Source: Bradyrhizobium sp. Ghvi (GTDB lineage: Bacteria > Pseudomonadota > Alphaproteobacteria > Rhizobiales > Xanthobacteraceae). From it: 64,000 bases of DNA. Within the stretch, counting starts at the first letter, position 1. Each line of letters opens with the position of its first letter. The DNA lies in contig NZ_FOVU01000008.1 of assembly GCF_900115265.1 (NCBI RefSeq), positions 124,001-188,000 on the forward strand, read 5' to 3'. Positions 25,159 to 33,222 of this stretch are shown here, one piece after another. Both the position numbers and the translations under genes were made by a program. The notes under the pieces were generated by a model. That model was not told the DNA's origin. It made no database searches and was given only the letters and a program-made list of their open reading frames with translations.

Positions 25159-27450
25159 TCAAATCGTGTTGACGATCGAAACATGATAGCGAACCTGGAC
25201 CAACCCTCCATTGAGGACACCGACAAGGACAAGCGGATAGAGTCCCGGAGCAAGCCCGCCCGAAATCGGCAGAGAAATGGAGAACGCCCGCTCTCCACCC
25301 GCCTCGATGATCAATTCGGTCGGCTCGACCGTATCGTGTAGGGAGTGAAACCAGCTCTCTCGAATGAGCGTGAGGAAGCCGTGCACCGATGCAGACCTCT
25401 CACTCTTGATCTCAAACCGTGCGGTCAGCGTGCCATGGCACGCCTCGATCGGATCACACGCGCGCACGGCGATTGCGGGCGGCAGCTCACCGAGCACGCC
25501 GCATACCGTGCAATGGAGAATCTGGTGCCGATCCGACGGATCCGTATGGGAGTGATATGAAAGTGCACTGGTTTCGCGCGTGCAGCTCGGACACTTCTGG
25601 TGTCCCCCGTCGCTGCAGCTGCGGGCATAGAGCTTCTGCCACGCATGAAATAGGAATCCGCCGGTTCGCTGGACATAGAGACAGACGGCATCGAGCACGA
25701 GCCGCTGCCAATTGCGCCAGCGATCCATGACGAGCATATGCACAGCTATGGTCGATGAGGTCGGAAGCGCGCCGTCCTTTTCGAACGGACGCGCCGACAA
25801 ATATCCCAACAGGATCGATTCCAGTTCGAGCGAACCAATATCCGCAACCAGCCGCTCACCCTCCGGGCCGAGAGCAGCGGCTAATGGGCCTGAGGCGGCG
25901 GTGAGGAGCAGGCGCCAGAAGCCCAAATATGGGAGCGCGTCGCGGAGCGTAGCCAAGTCGCGCTCGAAAGATTGCCGAGGCAACACAGACAGCTCGACGG
26001 GCTCCTCAAGAGCAGTCATCCCGTCGGTTTGAAGAGCGACGAAGATGAGCGATTCATCGTCGGCGCCGAGGACGACGGAGATCGCGGCGCCTTTTAAAGG
26101 GCGCGGCGCATGCAACGCCATCGGGAGCCGCTCCACCGACGTGCTCCTGAACTTGAGGATGGCCCGTCCTTTGTGGGAGAACGGAATCGCGTCGGAGGGA
26201 ATACTGACCGGAAAGTCCTCTTCTGTGCGGAACGCTCCGAGGTCATGTATCAGGCTTGACTTCAGCCGCAGGCCCGGATGGCCGACGGCAACGAGCGGTC
26301 CATAGCCTTCCTTGGCGGGGGACGTCGGTCCATAGGATGCGCGATGCCACGCGTTGAAGAGACGCACCGCCGTGCCGAACTCGTGGCCGTCAAGGAGAAA
26401 CGACAGCAGCGCAGCCTCGACATTCAAATCATGATAGAAAGCCCCAAGCGTAGCCACTGCGGCTAACGCCCCGCTCTCGGCCATGCGCCACAAGATCGTG
26501 CCGCTGCGGTGAAAGGGCCGGTCGTCGAGCGGGAGCGTGCCGCAGCCCAGAAGGAGAACCACAGGGTAACGAAACAGTGCTGGATCACTAAGTCCCTCGA
26601 CGGACGCTGGCGAGCGTCCGAACAGGGGCTGCCTGAAACAGAGGCCATCCGCGAAGCAGGGATAGAGACCCGTCATGTTGCCCGGCGACCTGCTTTCGTC
26701 GGGCCGGGTTCGGGGACAAATAACCACTCCCCGTCCGCCGAGATCAACGGAATTTCCGTGTCCGCTCAATAGAAGGATACGCCGGTCGCGATCCGACGGC
26801 CCGCCTGTCGCACCTGTGATGGAGCGGTCCACAATGGCTTGGGAGGCAAGGTCTTCGATCTGGTCGACATCTCTAATCTCGACCGTCGCGAACAACAGGG
26901 ACTTGAGGAGCGACAATCGTCCTCGGTCCGAATCATCGGCAGACAGCACGCCAAATGAGACGTCGTGCTGCGCCAGCAGCGCCAGCGCCCGGCAGAAATC
27001 GTCAGCTGGAGTCTGCGGACTAAACAGGACCAGCACTTTTCGGAACGAGCCGGGAAGCCCCTGATATAGCGCGATATCAGAGAGAACCGCACCACCGCAG
27101 AGATGCTCGGTCAGCAGGATCGCCTGATCAGTCACGCCGGCGAGCGGCAGAATCGCAAGCTCGTGGCGAAGGCACGAATCGGAACAGCCTCGTTGTTCAC
27201 TCCGGCCAGGCCCTCCTGCCAGGAACTCGCTGACGTCAATGACACGAAGAGCGTAATCGTGAGCCGAACCGATGCGGCACACGGCGGGGACGAGATGATT
27301 GACAACCGGCACAACCTTGGCGCCCGCCTGACCAACATTCCGACCTGAAGCCGGACGCGGCGATACATTAAGCGCTTGGAGGACTGCGAGCTCTTCGGCA
27401 CCATCAGCTACGCGGACAACGACGACCTCTCGCGAGCCAGAAGGTTCCAT
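25159..27450 (-). CDS. Caspase/CHAT-like cysteine protease with zinc ribbon
   Basis: 763 aa. Hydrophobic-strand-then-His (RRILLLSGHGNS, His about 231) and hydrophobic-strand-then-Cys (PVVLLLGCGTL, Cys about 303) match the catalytic dyad layout of clan CD peptidases (CHAT, gingipain, caspase). Residues 330-400 (NVEAALLSFLLDGHEFGTAV, YGPLVAVGHPGLRLK) look like the rest of the protease fold. About residues 620-650 hold a CxxC-N23-CxxC zinc ribbon. The C-terminal 100 residues are beta-rich. No signal or membrane segment is seen. It lies 47 bp past the terminator of a short peptide gene on the same strand. Substrate and role are unknown; bacterial CHAT proteases are often defence effectors or peptide processors. 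Confidence 0.7.
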   Translation of the reverse strand: MEPSGSREVVVVRVADGAEELAVLQALNVSPRPASGRNVGQAGAKVVPVVNHLVPAVCRIGSAHDYALRVIDVSEFLAGGPGRSEQRGCSDSCLRHELAILPLAGVTDQAILLTEHLCGGAVLSDIALYQGLPGSFRKVLVLFSPQTPADDFCRALALLAQHDVSFGVLSADDSDRGRLSLLKSLLFATVEIRDVDQIEDLASQAIVDRSITGATGGPSDRDRRILLLSGHGNSVDLGGRGVVICPRTRPDESRSPGNMTGLYPCFADGLCFRQPLFGRSPASVEGLSDPALFRYPVVLLLGCGTLPLDDRPFHRSGTILWRMAESGALAAVATLGAFYHDLNVEAALLSFLLDGHEFGTAVRLFNAWHRASYGPTSPAKEGYGPLVAVGHPGLRLKSSLIHDLGAFRTEEDFPVSIPSDAIPFSHKGRAILKFRSTSVERLPMALHAPRPLKGAAISVVLGADDESLIFVALQTDGMTALEEPVELSVLPRQSFERDLATLRDALPYLGFWRLLLTAASGPLAAALGPEGERLVADIGSLELESILLGYLSARPFEKDGALPTSSTIAVHMLVMDRWRNWQRLVLDAVCLYVQRTGGFLFHAWQKLYARSCSDGGHQKCPSCTRETSALSYHSHTDPSDRHQILHCTVCGVLGELPPAIAVRACDPIEACHGTLTARFEIKSERSASVHGFLTLIRESWFHSLHDTVEPTELIIEAGGERAFSISLPISGGLAPGLYPLVLVGVLNGGLVQVRYHVSIVNTI

Positions 27451-27497
27451 CGTCGTCAGCCGGTTATCAAATTCGGTTCAGTCTGTCGAAAGCCAAC

Positions 27498-27531
27498 AAA
27501 AAGCGGGGAATGGCAGGAATTGCCATTCCCC
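27498..27531 (-). terminator. Strong Rho-independent terminator of the short peptide gene
   Basis: On the minus strand GGGGAATGGCA, loop ATTCC, TGCCATTCCCC, then GCTTTTTG: an 11-bp perfect stem plus U-tract, 7 bp past the stop of the 56-aa gene and 47 bp before the protease start. It should make the peptide mRNA far more abundant than any read-through into the protease gene. Confidence 0.88.
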
Positions 27532-27538
27532 ATCGACA

Positions 27539-27709
27539 TCACCAAGCCAATGGGTTGGCAGCAATTTCCTTCAGGAGCACTGCGGCCTCTTCGCCGCTGG
27601 ATATGTGCACCAAAGCCTTATCCCATGCGTCTCTTTGAGCTTTCAGCCTCGCATCATTGGCCTTGCGTTGGGTGTCCAACAATGCTTTCAGGTTCGACAC
27701 TGCATCCAT
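27539..27709 (-). CDS. Short helical peptide of unknown function
   Basis: 56 aa from the ATG at 27709, chosen because GGAGG lies 5 bp upstream; an ATG 12 bp earlier overlaps that element. It is a charged amphipathic helix (NLKALLDTQRKANDARLKAQ) followed by SSGEEAAVLLKEIAANPLAW. There are no Cys. It is a single gene closed by a strong terminator, divergent from the biosynthetic operon and upstream of the CHAT-like protease. It could be a structural peptide, a protease substrate or a precursor peptide; none is proven. Confidence 0.55.
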   Translation of the reverse strand: MDAVSNLKALLDTQRKANDARLKAQRDAWDKALVHISSGEEAAVLLKEIAANPLAW

Positions 27710-27741
27710 CAGATCCTCCATCAGTAAGCGGCGTCAAATGA

Positions 27742-27762
27742 CGCTCTCTATCAACGAGAGCG
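27742..27762. promoter_or_regulatory. Inverted repeat upstream of the short peptide gene
   Basis: CGCTCTC, 7-nt spacer TATCAAC, GAGAGCG, 33 bp before the peptide start. It may be an operator or a 5' UTR hairpin of the minus-strand transcript. Confidence 0.4.
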
Positions 27763-28098
27763 CCATATGCTAATACGACTTTTGCGCGAAATCAACCAAT
27801 GGACGCAAACTGCGCCATTACAACCCGACCGTTCGCGGGTGAGAGCGCGCAGGGCAATGCGAAAGCCAAATTGCGTAGACAACTTGCAAATGAGGCTTGG
27901 CTCTCACTATGCCGAGATGCGCGATTCTGCCTGTGATCCTCCCAATCAGCCCAGATGCGGAATGACGGAATCGTGAGCATTCAAGCTTCAGCGAACGCAC
28001 AACTAGACCGGGCACATTAATCGTTGCGCTCCATTATGGTGTTGTGTATTAGTAAGTGTGACTTAATAGATAACGTCTCTAGGTTGTGAGGTCGCAAA
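27763..28098. other. Divergent promoter region of the biosynthetic operon
   Basis: About 340 bp with no convincing gene and clearly more A+T than the neighbouring genes (28021-28080 especially). It must hold the plus-strand promoter for the operon starting at 28099 and the minus-strand promoter for the short peptide gene. I see no lux-box-like dyad matching the one at 43345. Confidence 0.45.
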
Positions 28099-28953
28099 AT
28101 GAACTCCCGCTCGGATGTTATCGATTTTCATGTACATGTCGGCGATTTCCGGCGCTTGCGGGCCGACATCCAGCGCCTGCTGCTTCAGCTGAAGGCCGAG
28201 CAAGACTTCAATCTGGAAGAATTGATTTCGCGCCCCAAAGAGCTCGCCAGATACCTGCGACGGGAGGGCGTCGAGAAGGCGGTGATCCTTGCCGAGGACG
28301 GGCCGGGTACCAACTACCACATCACAACGGAGTTCGTTTGCGACTTTCGCGATGCAGCGGCTGAAGAAGCGGGCATGTTCATTCCCTTTGGCTGCATGAA
28401 CCCCACCTACACGTCCAACATTATCGAAAAATACGAATCTGATCTGAGCAGAGGAATTCGGGGCTACAAGCTCTACCCCGCCGATCACAACTACCATCCG
28501 ATCACCGACGAGCTGATGCGGTTCTACGAGCGGCTCGACAGCGACGGACTCATCCTGATGTTTCACACAGGGACGACCGGGCAGGATGATGGCATCGACG
28601 AATACGGCGATCCCGCAATATTCCGCCCGATTCTCGAAAGCTTCCCGTCGCTGAAGGTCGTCATGGCGCATGCCGGCAAAGGCAAGCCCGCCTACTGCAA
28701 GGAAGCCGAGATCTGTGCGTTACAATATGCAAACTGCTATCTCGATACGGCGTTCATTGCAGCGGACAAGCTGCTCGCCTACCAGCCGAACCTGGAGCGT
28801 TTCTCCCACAAGATCCTGTTCGGCAGCGACTGGCCAGCCGGCGTGCGTTCGCTGTCCGGCCACATCGCCGCACTCGGTCGTTCTGGCATTTCGAGTCAAT
28901 CGCTCGACCGCATCCTATCCGCCAATGCCCGCCGGGTGCTTCAGTTGAATTGA
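28099..28953 (+). CDS. Amidohydrolase-2-type metal-dependent hydrolase/decarboxylase
   Basis: 284 aa TIM-barrel enzyme. It has the N-terminal HxH (IDFHVHVG, His 11 and 13), a third His in LILMFHTGT, a fourth in VVMAHAGKGKP and the barrel-end Asp in ILFGSDWP, all typical of PF04909 enzymes such as ACMSD-like decarboxylases and amide/lactone hydrolases. There is no signal peptide. It is first in the nine-to-ten gene plus-strand cluster (next start 28 bp on). A modification or deprotection step on the cluster product is inferred. Confidence 0.8.
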   Translation: MNSRSDVIDFHVHVGDFRRLRADIQRLLLQLKAEQDFNLEELISRPKELARYLRREGVEKAVILAEDGPGTNYHITTEFVCDFRDAAAEEAGMFIPFGCMNPTYTSNIIEKYESDLSRGIRGYKLYPADHNYHPITDELMRFYERLDSDGLILMFHTGTTGQDDGIDEYGDPAIFRPILESFPSLKVVMAHAGKGKPAYCKEAEICALQYANCYLDTAFIAADKLLAYQPNLERFSHKILFGSDWPAGVRSLSGHIAALGRSGISSQSLDRILSANARRVLQLN

Positions 28954-28981
28954 ACTGCGCTTGATCGACAGGTGAATTGCA

Positions 28982-30538
28982 ATGGAACGGTTCGACATCG
29001 TGATCATCGGCGCCGGTCCAGGCGGCGTACAATTGGCCTTGACGCTCAGAGAGATCAGCCGGCGTGGCCATGCTAAGATCAAGTACTGCATCATCGAGAA
29101 GGAGAGCGCACCCGGCGGTTTCTTTAAGCGATTTCCGGTGCATGGTCAGCTGATCAGTAACAACAAACTGTACTCAGGACGGGATCCCAAGAGCCGGTTT
29201 GCCGAGCGCTTCGACTGGAACAGCCTGATCACAGAAGACCGGGAGATTCTGACGAGGAATTACTCCCGGGATTTCTATCCGCGCAGAGAGATCATCTGCA
29301 AAATGCTGCAGGACCTGTGTAGCCGCTATGCCCTCCCGATCAAATATGATCTGACGGTCACCAGCGTTGAGCGGCAGAGCGACGGTCAGTTCCTGATCGA
29401 GACGGAGCAAGGCCCGGTCAAATCGCAGCTCGTCGTTGTTGCCACCGGGCTCAAGCCAATCACGGCCACAATTCCCGGGATAGAGCACGCGATCCCCTAT
29501 GCCGAGATGGGACCAGCCAGTCGCTATCGCGACCAGCAGGTCCTGATCATCGGCAAGGGCAATAGTGGGTTCGAATGTGCCAACCATATCCTGAACGAGG
29601 CTTCAGTCATCATGTTGGCGAGCCGCAATCCGGTGCGATTGGCGTTTCAGACGCACTATGTCGGCAACCTGCGCAGCATCAATGCCCTGGCCATTGAGAA
29701 CTATCAACTCAAGCACCACACCGCGCTTCTCGACTGCGAGATCAAGCAGATCGAGCGGTTGTCCGATTCATACAACGTTACCGTCGCCTACAAGCACGCC
29801 AACAACGAGGTAGAGAGCCTGCGCTTCGATGCCATCATCGCCGCAACGGGCTTCACCGGTAACCTGGATGTGATCGACGAGACGTTCGCGCCGCCGCGGC
29901 TCCACGGCAAGTTTCCCGATATCGACCACGAGTTCGGATGTCGTGGCGTCGAAGGGCTCTATTTCGCCGGCGCGCTCACTCACGGGCCCGACTACCGTTC
30001 ATTTTCCTCCAGCGGCTTCATCCATGGCTTCCGCTACAATTCAGTAGTGCTGGCGCACCATGTCGCCGCAAAGCTCGGAGTGGTCGAGGCGCCCGCCTGC
30101 ATTGCCGGCGAGCGACTGCTGGATCACCTGATGATCGAATTCGAGGAGGATGCCGGGTGCTATCTCCAGCCCGGCTACATCGGCCGATGTTATCGTTGCA
30201 CGGGCGACGGAACATGGTCGGACCTCGGATATCAGACACGGCGCTGGTTCGATACGGCGCCACCCTCGGACGCCACCCTGCTCCTCGCCACGCTGGAATA
30301 TGGGGACATCCACACTTTTCCGAATGTCATGGAGATCCCGAGGAGTCCGGGCGACCCCGACAAGAGCGTTCATATCCATCCCGTGGTCCGAGCGTGGAAC
30401 AGGGGACATTCGCGGGAGGTGCATCTGGAGGAAAGCCTGCTGAACAGGTTCAGCGGCATTACCGCCAATCGCCAACGCCTCGAGGGTTTTCTCGCCGCGC
30501 TAAACGTCCGCGAGCCTACTCTGCTATCGGCGATGTGA
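28982..30538 (+). CDS. FAD-dependent oxidoreductase/monooxygenase, FOXRED2-like
   Basis: 518 aa. The FAD motif is VIIGAGPGGVQLAL (residues 7-20) and a second nucleotide motif is VLIIGKGNSGFECANHI (around 180-196), with ATG-like VVVATGLKP and IIAATGF segments, as in two-dinucleotide-binding-domain flavoproteins. FKRFPVHGQLISNNKLYSG and NYSRDFYP resemble FOXRED2 and flavin N-monooxygenases. The C-terminal 130 residues (Cys pair in GCYLQPGYIGRCYRCTGDG) are an extra domain. Hydroxylation or oxidation of an amine intermediate is a plausible role; substrate unknown. Confidence 0.78.
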   Translation: MERFDIVIIGAGPGGVQLALTLREISRRGHAKIKYCIIEKESAPGGFFKRFPVHGQLISNNKLYSGRDPKSRFAERFDWNSLITEDREILTRNYSRDFYPRREIICKMLQDLCSRYALPIKYDLTVTSVERQSDGQFLIETEQGPVKSQLVVVATGLKPITATIPGIEHAIPYAEMGPASRYRDQQVLIIGKGNSGFECANHILNEASVIMLASRNPVRLAFQTHYVGNLRSINALAIENYQLKHHTALLDCEIKQIERLSDSYNVTVAYKHANNEVESLRFDAIIAATGFTGNLDVIDETFAPPRLHGKFPDIDHEFGCRGVEGLYFAGALTHGPDYRSFSSSGFIHGFRYNSVVLAHHVAAKLGVVEAPACIAGERLLDHLMIEFEEDAGCYLQPGYIGRCYRCTGDGTWSDLGYQTRRWFDTAPPSDATLLLATLEYGDIHTFPNVMEIPRSPGDPDKSVHIHPVVRAWNRGHSREVHLEESLLNRFSGITANRQRLEGFLAALNVREPTLLSAM

Positions 30539-30580
30539 GCCGGAAAGCCCAAGACCTTCAAATGCGGAGATCGAAAAGCG

Positions 30581-31921
30581 ATGACGTACGATCAGCTCTT
30601 TCCGGTAACCCATCACTTCTATCCGCTGCAGCACTGCTCCGACCCCGAGCTGTCGCCATTTTCCGACTTCGTACGCGGACTGGGACAAAGAAAGCGCAAG
30701 CCAACCGACAATCTCATCTACCTTCACATCCCATATTGCGAGAAGCGCTGCATCTTTTGTCCCTTCCATGTCCGCGTCAAGCGAGACGAGACGATCTTCG
30801 AGCGCTATGTCCGCGCGCTCGAGCGCGAGATAGAGATGCTTGCTCGGCTTCCCTATGTCGACGACATGCGCTTCAAAGCGGTGTATTTCGGCGGAGGCTC
30901 GCCCTCGATGCTCAGCACCGCATTGGTGCGCCGCCTCTACGATGCCCTGCGCAGCCATTTTGACATTGACCAAGATGCCGAGTGGACGTTCGAGGGGGAG
31001 CCCCACAGCCTCTCCGATCCAGAACTTCTGTCCTATCTTGCGGAGCAGGGCACCACGCGACTGAGCTTCGGCGTTCAGACCTTTGATCGCAAATTGCGAG
31101 AGACGTTGAATATCGCCGCAACTGTGGAAGATGTAATCGACTGTACCGAAGTGGCGAGAGCGGCCGGCATAGGAGAGATCAACATCGATATGATGTTCTT
31201 TCTCCCGGGCCAGACGCCGGCGGATCTGGACGATGATATCGCGGAACTCGCCCGGCATGACTTCGACAGCATCGACTATTACTACATGTCCTACTACGGC
31301 CTTCCACAGAAGGCGTTCCAGGATATGGAAACCGGTCTGTTTCCCAAGCGGCCACCTGAAGGAGCCAGATTCTCAATGAACCGGCAGGTGCGCGAGCGCA
31401 TGTCCGTGGCAGGCTACCACCACGTCACGGATCACGTTTTTTCGAGGTCGCAAAAGGGGTCCGAATATTATCGTCTGCTCTGGGGCGGCGGCTTTGGGCG
31501 GCATGATGCCGAGACGCTCGGCATTGGAGCGTCGTCACGCGGCTATATCAACGGCTATAGCTACGCCAACAACGTGGCGCACGATGCCTATATGGCCGAA
31601 GTCGAAGCCGGCAAACTCCCGGTCTTCAAGGTCTCGGATCGGCTGCGTGACGAGCGCAACAGAGGCCTCGTCTTCTTCCCGAAGTTCTTCTCGATCGACG
31701 AGAGCATGGTGCCAGACGACGGCCGCACCATGACCGTCCTGCAGAAATTGATCGACGGCGGATTGGCACGCCGGCAAAATCACACCATTGCGATCACTGA
31801 AGATGGCAAAGACTGGATTCCGAACATCACCGTCGATCTCTTCGAGCGTGAACAGAGGACGATCAATGACAAATGGGTACAGCAACTTGCTTCGCGATTT
31901 TCCAACCGCGTCACCTTGTAG
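30581..31921 (+). CDS. HemN-like radical SAM enzyme
   Basis: 446 aa. The cluster-binding CxxxCxxC is PYCEKRCIFC (Cys 53, 57, 60), with the HemN-type YLHIPYC lead-in, AVYFGGGSPSMLS (SAM-binding GGE-like motif as GGG), and LSFGVQTFDRKLRETLNI. The C-terminal HemN_C-like wing (VLQKLIDGGLARRQNHTIAI) is present. In true HemN the product would act in haem synthesis, but no haem genes are near; HemN-like enzymes in biosynthetic clusters are often class C methyltransferases or cyclopropanases. That alternative fits the context. Confidence 0.8.
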   Translation: MTYDQLFPVTHHFYPLQHCSDPELSPFSDFVRGLGQRKRKPTDNLIYLHIPYCEKRCIFCPFHVRVKRDETIFERYVRALEREIEMLARLPYVDDMRFKAVYFGGGSPSMLSTALVRRLYDALRSHFDIDQDAEWTFEGEPHSLSDPELLSYLAEQGTTRLSFGVQTFDRKLRETLNIAATVEDVIDCTEVARAAGIGEINIDMMFFLPGQTPADLDDDIAELARHDFDSIDYYYMSYYGLPQKAFQDMETGLFPKRPPEGARFSMNRQVRERMSVAGYHHVTDHVFSRSQKGSEYYRLLWGGGFGRHDAETLGIGASSRGYINGYSYANNVAHDAYMAEVEAGKLPVFKVSDRLRDERNRGLVFFPKFFSIDESMVPDDGRTMTVLQKLIDGGLARRQNHTIAITEDGKDWIPNITVDLFEREQRTINDKWVQQLASRFSNRVTL

Positions 31922-31992
31922 CAATCCAGCATGGCGCGTGGCCGTCTTTCGGTGACAGTCGATAGCATCCTGCGTCAGGGAAGGGACCAAGT

Positions 31993-33219
31993 GTGACGCA
32001 AACCATTGCCGTGATCGGTGTGCCATGGAGCGTTCATGAACTCGTACCGGCCGTACGGGATGCCAAGAGCCTCGGCGCGCGTTTGCGGCTAGTCGATACG
32101 CAGGACATGCTGGACCGAATTGAGGCATCGCTCGATCTCGAGATGGTTCCGGTTGCCAATTTGACGGCTCCAGAGATTGTTGCGGCGCTTGGGGACGGCC
32201 GTGCGGATTGCGTGGTGTCGATCACGGAGATGACCCTGGAGCTTGCCGCTGAAGTGCGCGAGCTGCTCGGGCATGTTGGAACCTCGACGAGCTCCGAGCG
32301 CAGCATCACTGACAAAGCCCTTACGCGCATTGCGCTCTCGGAGAGCGGCCTGACCCACGTGCAATTCTGGCAGACGTCGCTCGCAGAGCTACGGTCGCTC
32401 GTCCAGACTCTGCAATTGCCTCTGATCGCCAAGCCGCGCGCTCTGACCGGAAGTACGGCCGTCTGCCTTCTGAGCACAACAGCCGATCTCGAGTACCTTG
32501 AGGCCCAATACGACCACGCCGAGGCCGCCGACCGAAGCCGCGACCGCCTGCTCCTCGAGCAGGTCATCGCCGGGGAAGAAGTGAGCGCTGAGGCAATGGT
32601 GGTCAATGGCAAGCTCACGCTTCTCGCCATCACCGACAAGTTCAATACCGGCAAACCCAATTTCTTCGAGGTCGGCCACATCATGCCGAGCCGCCATACC
32701 ACAGAATGGTCGATGAAAGTCGCCGAATATCTCCAACGGATCGTGGAAGTACTCAGCATCGTGACCTCGCCCATTCATGCCGAGCTGAAGCTGACCGACA
32801 GGGGGCCCGAGCTGGTTGAGATCCACAGCCGTTTCGGAGGTGGCAACATTGTTCGGCTGCTCGAAGACGCATTTGGCATTCGCGCATTCGAGATCTATTT
32901 TGCCGCGATGCTACGGGGATGCGCGCCTCGCGCCGTCAGCGCGAGGCAGTTTTGCGGTGTCGGCTTCTTCACCGGCCGCATCGGGCAGGACTATCGGCTA
33001 AAGTCGTTTGATTTTCCTCATCCGGGGACCATCGTCGAGATCGATTTCAACAGACAGCGTAGGCCAAAGTTGGAGGCCTATGAAGGTGTCAGACTGCAAT
33101 ACTGGCGCCCGGGACACTGCTTGTTCGCCTCGGACCGCTACCATGAGATCTTCGAGAACGTGTCGTTCGTCGTCGACCGGCTATGCGGAGCTGGAGCCAC
33201 AAGCGCGCGGGGAGCATGA
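31993..33219 (+). CDS. ATP-grasp ligase 1 (amino acid ligase/carnosine-synthase type)
   Basis: 408 aa from a GTG preceded by AGGGAAGGGA. Rossmann-like N-terminal domain (IAVIGVPWSVHELVPAVRDA), then the ATP-grasp core: LPLIAKPRALTGSTAV (Lys), LLLEQVIAGEEVSAEAMVVN, and metal ligands in HAELKLTDRGPELVEIHSRFGGG. Such enzymes form amide bonds via acyl-phosphates. It is closely similar in layout to the ligase at 35864 (same ITEMTLELAAEVRE / FSEFNLELAAQVRE segment), suggesting duplication. Stop is 3 bp before the next start. Confidence 0.83.
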   Translation: MTQTIAVIGVPWSVHELVPAVRDAKSLGARLRLVDTQDMLDRIEASLDLEMVPVANLTAPEIVAALGDGRADCVVSITEMTLELAAEVRELLGHVGTSTSSERSITDKALTRIALSESGLTHVQFWQTSLAELRSLVQTLQLPLIAKPRALTGSTAVCLLSTTADLEYLEAQYDHAEAADRSRDRLLLEQVIAGEEVSAEAMVVNGKLTLLAITDKFNTGKPNFFEVGHIMPSRHTTEWSMKVAEYLQRIVEVLSIVTSPIHAELKLTDRGPELVEIHSRFGGGNIVRLLEDAFGIRAFEIYFAAMLRGCAPRAVSARQFCGVGFFTGRIGQDYRLKSFDFPHPGTIVEIDFNRQRRPKLEAYEGVRLQYWRPGHCLFASDRYHEIFENVSFVVDRLCGAGATSARGA

Positions 33220-33222
33220 GCC

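Noticed and set aside
25159..27709. Confident call of a RiPP precursor and its protease
   Set aside because: The short peptide lacks Cys, Ser/Thr-rich cores or a Gly-Gly site, so the link to the protease rests only on position and terminator.
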